Part shown: in pieces, positions 14,918-21,170 of the stretch
Layout of the letters: each line of letters starts with the position of its first letter
Position numbering within the stretch: position 1 is the first letter of the stretch
DNA from: Acetobacteraceae bacterium
Lineage (GTDB): Bacteria > Pseudomonadota > Alphaproteobacteria > Acetobacterales > Acetobacteraceae
NCBI GenBank assembly: GCA_003133265.1
Contig: PKWQ01000431.1
Coordinates: 1 to 21,170 of the forward strand
Length of the DNA: 21,170 nt
Direction: 5' to 3'
The notes under the pieces: model-generated
What the model was told of the DNA's origin: nothing
What the model saw: the letters and a program-made list of their open reading frames with translations, nothing else
The model's database searches: none
Position numbers and translations under genes: made by a program

Positions 14918-15874
14918 TCACGCCGACCGCTTCGCGTCCGGCCTCGCCGGCTTGCCCAGGGCGCGCGCCATCCGCCCGATGCCCGCCCGCTGCTGCATCA
15001 GATAGCCGCCGGTGGCCAGCGCCTCGGGTGCCGAGGGATCGCCGGTCGGGACATAGTCCGGCGAGAAGTCGGCGGTGCGGAAGAGCCTGTCCCACCAGGG
15101 CAGCACGCCGCCATAGTTGCGGCTGCCGCGCCCGGCGCCGCGAACGCCGTGATGCGCGCGGTGGAAGCGCGGCGAGATCAGCAGCCGCTCGCCGAGCCAG
15201 CCGAACGAGAGCCGCACATTGGCGTGCGACAGGCTTTCGAGGAAGCGCAGCAGCAGCACCAGCAGCGGGAACTGCATCGGCGGGATGCCGATCAGCAGCG
15301 CCACGGCGGTGAACCACAGGAAGCCGATCACCTCGTCCAGCAGGTGGTTGCGGTCGTCGGACCAGAAGGTCATCTGCCGCTGCGCGTGGTGCAGCGAGTG
15401 CAGCGCGTACCACCAGCCGAACATGTGCGAGAGCCGGTGCCGCCAATACTCCGACAGGTCCAGGATCATCACATACAGCACGAAGGTCAGCATCTGCTGG
15501 CCGATCAGCGACGGGAACAGCAGCTCCAGCGTCGGGGGCACCCAGCCGTGGTCGGTCAGGTAGCCGTTCAGCGCCACCTGGATCTGATAGAAGGCGACGA
15601 AGGTCAGCAGCGGCAGGATGCCGACGCGGGAGATCACCGTGTAGAGCACGTCCACCGTGACCGCCTTGGCATCCGGCCAGCGTTCCACCGGCCGCCAATG
15701 CTCCAGCGGCATGCAGACCGCGAAGGTGATCGCCACCTGGAACGCGCCGTAGACCGCGAACAGCGCCCAGCCGAACGCCAGATCCTCCCACCGCATCCAG
15801 CCGAGCTGGTACAGCAGCGGCAGCAGCAGATGCTCCTGCACCCAGCCGGCCGCGAGATCGAACGGTGCGAACAT
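14918..15874 (-). CDS. fatty acid hydroxylase / sterol desaturase family membrane protein
   Basis: This 318-residue integral membrane protein is a putative di-iron oxygenase that hydroxylates or desaturates a lipid. Seen: the histidine motifs HRLSH (146-150), HSLHH (159-163), His217 in LESLSHANV, and HRAHH (238-242), then NYGGVLPWWDRLFRTA (253-268), all in the order of the FA_hydroxylase family. Hydrophobic segments lie about 32-55, 78-98, 122-140 and 181-209. ATG 15874 is preceded by a G-rich run and lies 10 bases after the stop of the beta-propeller gene, so the two are very probably cotranscribed. An upstream in-frame start would overlap the propeller gene. The substrate is not predictable: sterol, hopanoid, fatty acyl or carotenoid lipids are all known for this superfamily. 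It closes a run starting with an O-antigen ligase-like gene. Confidence 0.9.
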   Translation of the reverse strand: MFAPFDLAAGWVQEHLLLPLLYQLGWMRWEDLAFGWALFAVYGAFQVAITFAVCMPLEHWRPVERWPDAKAVTVDVLYTVISRVGILPLLTFVAFYQIQVALNGYLTDHGWVPPTLELLFPSLIGQQMLTFVLYVMILDLSEYWRHRLSHMFGWWYALHSLHHAQRQMTFWSDDRNHLLDEVIGFLWFTAVALLIGIPPMQFPLLVLLLRFLESLSHANVRLSFGWLGERLLISPRFHRAHHGVRGAGRGSRNYGGVLPWWDRLFRTADFSPDYVPTGDPSAPEALATGGYLMQQRAGIGRMARALGKPARPDAKRSA

Positions 15875-15884
15875 CCCCCCGCCC

Positions 15885-16841
15885 CTATGGCGCTTTGGGA
15901 TTGAGCCAGATGCCGTGCGGCGAGCGCCCGACATCGATCGTCTGGATCGCGCCGGTCGCGGGGTCGAGCACCGCCAGCTTCTCGGCGAAGCGCAGCGTGA
16001 TCCAAATCCTGCCGTCCGGCGCGAAATCCATGTCGTCCGGCCCGCCGGGCACCGCGTAGGTACGCAGCGGCTTCAGCGTCGCCGCGTCCAGCGCCACCAC
16101 GGTACCGGCGACGCGGTTGTTGACGTAGATGATCTGCTTGTCCGGCGAATGGAACAGGTTATGCGCGCCCTTGCCGGTGACGATGCGCCCGAGCACCCGC
16201 CCGTCCGCCGGCTCGACCACCGACAGCGAGTCGGTGCCCATGGCCGCGACCAGCAGCTTGCCGTTGTTCCACAGCACGCCGGCCGGGGTCTTCCCCACCA
16301 CCTGGTTCCAGCGGACGGACAGCGTATTCAGGTCGATCGCCGCCAGCCGGTCGGTGCCTTGCAGCGTGACATAGACCATCGCGGAATCGGGCGAATAGAC
16401 CAAATGGCTCGGCATCGAGGACAGCGGGAAACGCTTGACCAGCTTGTAGGTGGCGGCGTCGTAGACATCGACCTGGTTGCGGGCGAGACCGTTCACCACC
16501 AGCCATTTGCGGTCCGGGCTGAAGCCGAGCTGATAGGGATCGGCGACGGTCAGGCGGCGCTTGATGTCGCCGGTGGCGGGATCGAGGAACAGCAGCTGGT
16601 TGCCGACGGTGTCGCCGACGATGAGATCTTTTCCATCGGGGCTCAGCACCAGATGATGCGGCTCGCGCAGCGCCGGGATACGGCGGATTTCCATCTGCCG
16701 CGCCATGTCGACGACGCTGATCGAGGCGGCGGCGGAGTCGATGGCGAAGGCGATCCCCGCCGCTGCGGCCGGTCCGGCGCCCAAGAGTCCGGCCCCCAAG
16801 GTCAGCAACAGCAATAGTCTCGGTCGGAGCGATAGGCGCAT
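15885..16841 (-). CDS. secreted YVTN-type beta-propeller protein
   Basis: The protein has 318 residues from ATG 16841; a GTG nine bases further upstream is an alternative. A signal peptide (RLSLRPRLLLLLTLGAGLLG then PAAAA-like cleavage site near residue 27) predicts a periplasmic location. The mature region is a run of beta-propeller blades, each with a variant of SPDG: HLVLSPDGKDLIVGD, LGFSPDRKWLVVNG, LVYSPDSAMVYVT, LLWNNGKLLVAA-like, LFHSPDKQIIYVNN, DFAPDGRIWITL. About six to seven blades fit a closed propeller. YVTN propellers mostly serve as binding or scaffold modules and I see no haem-binding CxxCH or obvious catalytic residues. It lies 17 bases downstream of the ligase gene and 10 bases upstream of the hydroxylase gene, which suggests a shared envelope-related task. 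Confidence 0.85.
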   Translation of the reverse strand: MRLSLRPRLLLLLTLGAGLLGAGPAAAAGIAFAIDSAAASISVVDMARQMEIRRIPALREPHHLVLSPDGKDLIVGDTVGNQLLFLDPATGDIKRRLTVADPYQLGFSPDRKWLVVNGLARNQVDVYDAATYKLVKRFPLSSMPSHLVYSPDSAMVYVTLQGTDRLAAIDLNTLSVRWNQVVGKTPAGVLWNNGKLLVAAMGTDSLSVVEPADGRVLGRIVTGKGAHNLFHSPDKQIIYVNNRVAGTVVALDAATLKPLRTYAVPGGPDDMDFAPDGRIWITLRFAEKLAVLDPATGAIQTIDVGRSPHGIWLNPKAP

Positions 16842-16858
16842 GGGGTTCACTCAGGGCG

Positions 16859-18226
16859 TTAATGATATGCCGAGGCCTCCCGCTCGGCACGCGCGAACAC
16901 GGCGGCGACGAAGGCAAAGAAGACGCAGGCCGACGTGGAAATCAGCACATTGTCCGTATAGGCATGGCACGCGAAGGCGACAAAAGCCAGCCGCATCACC
17001 AGCCGCTCGCTGCGTCGCAGCCGTGCGGTGTGGCGGAAAACCCACAAGAAAAACAACAAGATCAACAAACCGCCGCCGATCTGGCCGCCCTCGGTCGCCA
17101 TGCGCAGATACTCGTTGTGCGCCGCCCAGGAACCGATGGTGCGCGCTACCTCGCTGGTCGAGGGAATGACGACGTTGCCCGCGCCGAGTCCCCAGCCGAA
17201 CCATGGCGAGGCAGCCGCCGCGCGCTCGAACTCCGGCCACAGCAGGTCGCGGCCGGACAGGTTGCCGGCCTCGCCGGTCAGCAGGTTGAACAGCCGCAAA
17301 TCCGTCAGCGCCGAGGCCGCGACCGCCACCAGCGGCAGCGCGGCGGCGATCCCCAGCAGCAGCCCCAGCCGCCGCCGCCAGGAAAACGCGGCGGAGCGGA
17401 CGAACAGCAGCGTCCCCAGCCCGACCAGCACGGCGTAGAGCAGCGGCGCCCGCGCCCCGGTGGCGATCAGGATCGCCCCGTTGGCCAGCAGCAGCGCCAA
17501 GTGGCGCCCGCGCCCGTCACGCAGCAATTCGATCAGGCAGGCCTCGATGGCGACGAGACAGAACCCGCCGAGGAACGCCGGATGCCCCAGTGCCGCCAGT
17601 CGCCAGCCACCGGATTCGACGAACAGCGGCCGGAACCCCGCCAGCGCCAGCACCGCGCCGGCGGCGACCGTCAGCGACGGAATCCAGCAGGTCATGCCGA
17701 TGATCGCCCGCGTCCAGGCGCGCGGCAGCCGGGCGAAGCAGAACACAAAGGGCGCAACCGAGCCGGCCAACGAGCGCAGGCTGTCCATCGGCGTCAGGTC
17801 GGGGTGCAGCCCGTGCGCCAGCCCCGCGGCGAAGATGAACAGGTAGCCGAAGGCCGGATTGAACGCATCGAACGCCGGGCCGTAGCGCAGGATGCACGCC
17901 AGCCCGAGCGCCAGTTCGGCGGCCTTCACCAGCGCGATGATGCCCTGATAGGCATCCCCGCCCAGGCTGTCGCCGAGCGCCATCTCCAGCGTCGCGCCGG
18001 CGATCAGCAGCCAGCCAGCGCAGCAGACGACGGTGTGACGGAACGCCAGCAGCCCGACAATGGCGATGGCGGTCGCCACCAGCAGCCACCAGAACCCGGC
18101 CGGCGCGACGACCGCCAACGTGCCCGCCGCCAGGAAATAGATGCCGATCCCGCGCGCGATCGCACCGCCCCAATCCTCGCCGCGCGGGGCATAGGCGATA
18201 CGGAACTGGGCGTGATGTCCGGACAT
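16859..18226 (-). CDS. O-antigen ligase/polymerase-like membrane protein (Wzy_C family)
   Basis: This 455-residue inner-membrane protein with about twelve hydrophobic segments matches the O-antigen ligase (WaaL) / Wzy-type family, which transfers or polymerises lipid-linked glycans at the periplasmic face. Seen: a TGARAP loop (Arg259), SGRDLLWPEF (324-333) in the large periplasmic loop, PWFGWGLGAG (341-350), and AHNEYLRMATEGGQIGG (369-385) with His370, the usual signature order. ATG 18226 is the annotated start; the Shine-Dalgarno is weak (GCAGG). It is the first gene of a run with the beta-propeller and the fatty acid hydroxylase. No glycosyltransferase or flippase gene lies in the window. 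Whether it ligates O-antigen, exopolysaccharide or something else cannot be decided. Confidence 0.85.
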   Translation of the reverse strand: MSGHHAQFRIAYAPRGEDWGGAIARGIGIYFLAAGTLAVVAPAGFWWLLVATAIAIVGLLAFRHTVVCCAGWLLIAGATLEMALGDSLGGDAYQGIIALVKAAELALGLACILRYGPAFDAFNPAFGYLFIFAAGLAHGLHPDLTPMDSLRSLAGSVAPFVFCFARLPRAWTRAIIGMTCWIPSLTVAAGAVLALAGFRPLFVESGGWRLAALGHPAFLGGFCLVAIEACLIELLRDGRGRHLALLLANGAILIATGARAPLLYAVLVGLGTLLFVRSAAFSWRRRLGLLLGIAAALPLVAVAASALTDLRLFNLLTGEAGNLSGRDLLWPEFERAAAASPWFGWGLGAGNVVIPSTSEVARTIGSWAAHNEYLRMATEGGQIGGGLLILLFFLWVFRHTARLRRSERLVMRLAFVAFACHAYTDNVLISTSACVFFAFVAAVFARAEREASAYH

Positions 18227-18394
18227 GGTTGTGCCTGCGGGCAGAGGGCAGTTCGATGCGGTTTAACACGGACATCGCCGATATACAACTTATACGGGAA
18301 TATCTTTCGTTAATTACCCGTCTTCCCATCGTCAATGGATCGGCTAGGCTCGCCCGGCAATGCCGGAAGACGCCGGCACGGTGGGGAAACAAGC
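18227..18394. promoter_or_regulatory. AT-rich divergent intergenic region between ligase-like and SMP-30-like genes
   Basis: This 168-base stretch separates two divergent starts and is much richer in A and T than its surroundings around 18260-18330 (TTTAACACGG, GATATACAACTTATACGG, CGTTAATTACC). It probably holds both promoters. The best minus-strand pairing I find is TTGTAT, 16 bases, TTAAAC (reading toward 18226), at 3 of 6 matches each, so no exact promoter is claimed. Confidence 0.35.
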
Positions 18395-19315
18395 ATGAGC
18401 GAATTGCGCGTATTGGCGAGCGGCCTGCGATTTCCGGAAGGTCCGGTGGCGATGAAGGACGGCTCGGTCGTGCTGGTGGAGATCGAGCGCCAGACGATCA
18501 CCCGGGTGAAGCCGGACGGCACGACGGAGATCGTCGCCAAGACCGGCGGCGGGCCGAACGGGCTGGCGGTGGGGCCCGACGGCGCCTTCTATGTCTGCAA
18601 CAACGGCGGCTTCAACTGGCATGTCGAACAGGGCATGCTCCGCCCGTCCGGCCCGGCGGCGGATTACACCAGCGGGCGGATCGAGCGCGTCGATCCCGCC
18701 ACCGGCGCGGTGACGACCCTCTACGACCGCTGCGGCGACGCGATGCTGAAGGGGCCGAACGACATCGTTTTCGACGCGCATGGCGGGTTCTACTTCACCG
18801 ACCTGGGCAAGGCCCGTGCCCGCGATCGCGACTGGGGCGCGATCTATTACGCGCTGCCGGACGGCTCGAAGATCGTCGAGATCGTGCAGCCGATCCTGAC
18901 CCCGAACGGCATCGGCCTCTCGCCGGACGGCAAGGTGCTCTACGCCGCGGAGACGGAGACGGCGCGGCTGTGGGCCTGGGACATCACCGCCCCGGGCGTG
19001 CTGAAGAAGCAGCCCTTCCCCTCCCCGCATGGCGGGCGGCTGGTAATGGGACTCGGCGGCTATCAGCGCTTCGACAGCCTGGCGGTGGACGCCACCGGCA
19101 ATATCTGCGTCGCCACGCTGATCAACGGCTCGATCAGCGTGATCTCTCCGGGCGGCTATCTGGTGCGGCAGGTGTCGATGCCCGACCTGTTCGCCACCAA
19201 TATCTGCTTCGGCGGCCCCGACCGGCGCACCGCCTACATCACGCTATCGGGCACCGGACGGCTGGTGACGATGGATTGGTGGGAGCCGGGCCTGCGGCTG
19301 AACTACGAGGCCTGA
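18395..19315 (+). CDS. SMP-30/gluconolactonase-family lactone hydrolase
   Basis: The 306-residue cytoplasmic protein is a six-bladed propeller hydrolase of the SMP-30/gluconolactonase/LRE family, which opens sugar lactones or related esters using one divalent metal. Seen: FPEGPV (13-18) with Glu15 as metal ligand, GGPNGLAVGPDG (52-63), KGPNDIVFD (119-127), LTPNGIGLSPDG (168-179) with Asn171, and RFDSLAVDATGN (225-236) with Asp227. These three residues align in order with the Glu/Asn/Asp metal triad of the family. ATG 18395 is preceded by GGTGGGGAAAC. The gene converges on the PAP2-type gene with a 13-base overlap of coding ends. No sugar dehydrogenase or transporter adjoins it, so the substrate is open. 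Confidence 0.88.
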   Translation: MSELRVLASGLRFPEGPVAMKDGSVVLVEIERQTITRVKPDGTTEIVAKTGGGPNGLAVGPDGAFYVCNNGGFNWHVEQGMLRPSGPAADYTSGRIERVDPATGAVTTLYDRCGDAMLKGPNDIVFDAHGGFYFTDLGKARARDRDWGAIYYALPDGSKIVEIVQPILTPNGIGLSPDGKVLYAAETETARLWAWDITAPGVLKKQPFPSPHGGRLVMGLGGYQRFDSLAVDATGNICVATLINGSISVISPGGYLVRQVSMPDLFATNICFGGPDRRTAYITLSGTGRLVTMDWWEPGLRLNYEA

Positions 19316-19947
19316 TCGTCCGGCGGACCGACAACAGCGGGAACCGCGGCGATCCGCACCGTCGCCGCGGCCACCGCGAAGCCGAGGAAGCCGCCGCCGA
19401 TCAGGTCGGCCACGAAGTGGTAGTCCATGGCGAACACCCCGGTCGCGGTGGCGACCACGGGCAGCAGATAAATCCCGCGCCAGCGCGGCCATAGCAGCCA
19501 GAACACGCCCATCGCCGCGGTGACGATGGTCATGTGCCCGGACGGGAACGACCCCCAGCCCGGTCCGCCATGAAACGGGAAGAAGCCGTAGACGCCGTTG
19601 TCGATGAAGGACGGGTTGTGATTGATCCAGGTCTCCGGCCAGGTGCGGCCGAAGGCCAGCTTCAGCGCGTTCTTGATTGCCTCGGCCACGATCATGCTGA
19701 GCCCGGCGAGGAACCCTACGTGGGACACGCCGGCCAACCGCCCGCGCCGCATCCGCACCAGCCCGAGCACCACCACCAGCGGCACCGCGAGCGCGGCCAG
19801 CCCTTCCGGAATGCGCGTCAACCCGAGAAACAGCGCGTTGCGGCCGATAGCATCGTGCGTGAGGTGCGCCATCGGCCGATCGACGAAACCGACCGACAGC
19901 ACGACCAGCACCGCGCAGATCACGACGCCCCAGTAATATGCCCGCAT
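19303..19947 (-). CDS. PAP2-family membrane phosphatase
   Basis: This 214-residue inner-membrane protein matches the PAP2 (type 2 phosphatidate phosphatase/acid phosphatase) superfamily, whose members dephosphorylate lipid phosphates or pyrophosphates. Seen: about six hydrophobic segments, a motif 1-like region KLAFGRTWPETW (96-107), motif 2 SFPSGHMT (133-140) with His138, and the end of motif 3, HFVADLIGG (177-185) with His177 and Asp181. The usual Ser-Arg of motif 3 is absent (GVFAMDY instead), and motif 1 has an altered Lys-Arg spacing. The His/Asp/PSGH core is intact, so it may be active but divergent. ATG 19947 has a G-run at good distance; a GTG at 19980 is less well placed. It follows the small membrane protein gene by 14 bases on the same strand. 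Confidence 0.8.
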   Translation of the reverse strand: MRAYYWGVVICAVLVVLSVGFVDRPMAHLTHDAIGRNALFLGLTRIPEGLAALAVPLVVVLGLVRMRRGRLAGVSHVGFLAGLSMIVAEAIKNALKLAFGRTWPETWINHNPSFIDNGVYGFFPFHGGPGWGSFPSGHMTIVTAAMGVFWLLWPRWRGIYLLPVVATATGVFAMDYHFVADLIGGGFLGFAVAAATVRIAAVPAVVGPPDDQAS

Positions 19948-19961
19948 CGCCGCCCCCTGTC

Positions 19962-20519
19962 TCAGCGCGGCGACCGACACACTCCTATGATGGAGGCCAG
20001 AACGGGCCGCAGCAGCCGAATACGCCGCCGCATCGTCACGCCGAGCGGCGTGGAACGGCGTAGCCGGTTAAGCACAGCCTGACGTATCGGCGCCACCTTG
20101 CCCAGCGCCCAGCCGCGCGCCGCCAGCACCGCCGCGTGGAGGCGCGCGAACCAGCCCACCGTGAGCAGGGTGGCGGACGCGGATTCATAGATCCAAACCA
20201 CCACGAGCGTAGCGCCGCCCTTGACCAGCACCGCGAGCAGGACCGCCGCCCAAACGTGGCCCTGTGCCAGCAGAACCGTGGCGGCAAACCCGGCGAGGTG
20301 GCTGACCGCCTCCGGCAGCAGGAACAGCGGCAGCACCGCCGACGCCGGCAACCCGGCGACCCAGCCACGCGCGCGCCGCACCGGCGGGAGCGCCGCCACG
20401 CGCCGCAGGATCGCCCTCGCGGCATCCCACAGCACATCCTCGATCAGCACCATCAGCAGCGCGACCGGCAGCAGCAGGACGTCCAGCAGCCTGATCCACC
20501 AGCGGCTTCTGGACGTCAT
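19962..20519 (-). CDS. small polytopic membrane protein of unknown function
   Basis: I do not recognise a family for this 185-residue protein. It starts MTSRSRWW with a first hydrophobic segment at about 10-26 (LLDVLLLPVALLMVLIED). Further hydrophobic stretches run from about 58 to 128 (VLPLFLLPEAVSHLAGF, VWAAVLLAVLVKGGATLVVV). The C-terminal tail is strongly basic (RLRRSTPLGVTMRRRIRLLRP), consistent with a cytoplasmic tail. The frame remains open far upstream of ATG 20519, but that part is Arg/Pro/Cys-rich and is the off-frame reading of the proline-rich gene. The start lies 16 bases after the stop of that gene and the PAP2-type gene begins 14 bases after its own stop, so the three probably form one transcript. 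Confidence 0.65.
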   Translation of the reverse strand: MTSRSRWWIRLLDVLLLPVALLMVLIEDVLWDAARAILRRVAALPPVRRARGWVAGLPASAVLPLFLLPEAVSHLAGFAATVLLAQGHVWAAVLLAVLVKGGATLVVVWIYESASATLLTVGWFARLHAAVLAARGWALGKVAPIRQAVLNRLRRSTPLGVTMRRRIRLLRPVLASIIGVCRSPR

Positions 20520-20535
20520 CGTTCTGCTATCCCGA

Positions 20536-21170
20536 TCAAGGCTTGTCCGGCTCGCGCCTGGGCGGGGGCGCGTGCTGGGCCGGTGGCGGCGGAGGAGCCG
20601 CGTGCTGGACTTGCGGAGGAGGAGGAGGAGCGTGCTGCACCGGTGGCGGCGGCGGCGGAGCCGCGCGCTGGACTTGCGGCGGAGGCGGAGCCGCGCGCTG
20701 GACTTGCGGAGGAGGAGGAGGAGCGTGCTGGACTTGCGGCGGAGGAGCCACGTGCTGCACCGGCGGCGGAGCCATCTGCTGCACCGGCGGCGGAGCCATC
20801 TGCTGCACCGGCGGCGGGGCAGGATGGGGCACGGATTGAGGTGCGACATTCCGTTGCGGCGCAAACGGCGCGGCGGGAGGTGGAGCGGTTGGCGTATGGG
20901 GCACCGTCGGCGCCCCTGGCTGAACCATCGGTGCCGGCGCATGCGGCTGCACACCGGTCGGCGCCCCCGGTTGACCCATCGGTGTGGGAGCACGCGGAAC
21001 CGGCGTGCCAGACGGGATCGCTCCCTGTGGCCGTTGCCCACCCGGCGGCGGCAGCATCGGCGGCGCGCCGGGCACGTGCTGCTGCACCCCGGTCGGCGCC
21101 CCCGGTTGGCCCATCGGCGTGGGAGCACGCGGAACCGGCGTGCCAGATGGGATCGCTCCCTGTGGCCGTT
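20536..21170 (-). CDS. proline-rich repeat protein, N-terminus beyond window edge
   Basis: The frame is open from the right edge to TGA at 20536-20538, at least 211 residues, almost wholly Pro, Ala, Gln, Gly, Val and His. The upstream part is built from a 45-residue unit (GAIPSGTPVPRAPTPMGQPG is its most conserved part) that appears twice. The rest is short PPP-V/Q-Q repeats such as PPPVQQMA and PPPPQVQRAA, ending PPPRREPDKP. Such sequence is expected to be extended and disordered, as in wall-spanning or adaptor linkers; no folded domain is visible in this part. The real start and any N-terminal domain lie outside the window. It precedes a small membrane protein by 16 bases. I do not assign a function. 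The triplet-consistent repeats and Pro codon bias support real translation in this frame. Confidence 0.65.
   Translation of the reverse strand, partial: RPQGAIPSGTPVPRAPTPMGQPGAPTGVQQHVPGAPPMLPPPGGQRPQGAIPSGTPVPRAPTPMGQPGAPTGVQPHAPAPMVQPGAPTVPHTPTAPPPAAPFAPQRNVAPQSVPHPAPPPVQQMAPPPVQQMAPPPVQHVAPPPQVQHAPPPPPQVQRAAPPPPQVQRAAPPPPPPVQHAPPPPPQVQHAAPPPPPAQHAPPPRREPDKP
20565..20820. repeat. short in-frame tandem repeats encoding Pro-rich units
   Basis: Imperfect units of about 24 to 30 bases are arrayed within the proline-rich gene. The clearest is a 24-base unit beginning CTGCACCGGCGGCGGAGCC-like at 20755, 20779 and 20803, encoding PPPVQQMA variants. All periods are multiples of three, so length changes would preserve the frame. 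Confidence 0.7.
20954..21170. repeat. 135-base imperfect tandem repeat, second copy cut by window edge
   Basis: The 82 bases from 20954 recur at 21089-21170 with only a few substitutions (for example the A at 20973 against G in the second copy). The period is 135 bases, or 45 codons, inside the proline-rich gene. More copies may lie to the right. Confidence 0.8.

Noticed and set aside
16862..18313. 483-codon plus-strand open frame opposite the ligase-like gene
   Set aside because: Composition is Gln/Arg/Gly-rich with no domain. The opposite strand encodes a membrane protein with the Wzy_C signature.
20565..20820. Short direct repeats considered as a CRISPR array
   Set aside because: Units are adjacent, in multiples of three, encode Pro-rich peptide and have no unique spacers or cas genes.
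20543..20839. Plus-strand Gly/Cys/Trp-rich open frame
   Set aside because: It is the antisense reading of the proline-rich repeats and has no ribosome-binding site or conserved features.
19962..21128. A 388-codon fusion of the small membrane protein with an upstream Arg/Pro/Cys-rich part
   Set aside because: The upstream part is the off-frame reading of the proline-rich repeats. ATG 20519 gives a sensible membrane protein start.

Overview
The window is about 21 kb of GC-rich, densely coding bacterial DNA. Gene content suggests an alphaproteobacterium, plausibly Rhodospirillales/Acetobacteraceae: an FnrL/FnrN-type oxygen regulator with a C-x2-C-x7-C cysteine signature, DUF2272 and HyuA/HyuB families, and strong third-position GC bias. 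That placement is an inference from family content; the window has no rRNA or other taxonomic marker. I see no tRNA, rRNA, CRISPR array, insertion sequence, prophage gene or replication origin, and no gene-free stretch over 300 bases.

Layout. (1) Positions 1-5087, minus strand: a hydantoin-type catabolic operon read as an M20-family N-carbamoyl amino acid hydrolase (hyuC-like), then hyuA, then hyuB, with hyuA and hyuB overlapping by one base; hyuB runs off the left edge. A D-2-hydroxyacid dehydrogenase (5220-6182, plus) diverges from it across a 132-base region holding a perfect inverted repeat and a plausible promoter. (2) 6208-10047, minus: a large chemoreceptor with a PAS domain, preceded by a 12-TM-like permease I cannot assign. 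(3) 10160-10792, plus: a flavin-reductase-like FMN protein. (4) 10866-13711: a redox-sensing island. A small GNAT-like protein (minus) and an FNR-family [4Fe-4S] regulator (plus) diverge around a near-perfect FNR box. Downstream of the regulator, closely spaced, are an amino-acid-type ABC permease without its partner subunits and a DUF2272 lipoprotein. (5) 13708-14798, minus: a rhodanese and a lower-GC lipoprotein. (6) 14918-18226, minus: a tight three-gene cell-envelope operon of O-antigen ligase-like protein, periplasmic beta-propeller and di-iron fatty acid hydroxylase/sterol desaturase. (7) 18395-19315, plus: an SMP-30/gluconolactonase-like enzyme, convergent with a PAP2-family membrane phosphatase (19303-19947, minus). 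(8) 19962-21170, minus: a small membrane protein preceded by a proline-rich repeat protein that continues past the right edge.

How the genes may work together. Group 1 would open hydantoin or related cyclic amides with ATP and release the carbamoyl group to give amino acids. Group 4 looks like an oxygen-responsive regulator controlling itself and its neighbours. Group 6 may modify or ligate envelope lipids or glycans; this rests on gene order and family identity only. Most of the window is ordinary accessory metabolism. The items most worth a second look are the FNR-box island with its orphan permease and cysteine-less DUF2272 protein, the ligase/propeller/hydroxylase operon, the unassigned permease, and the proline-rich repeat protein paired with a membrane protein.
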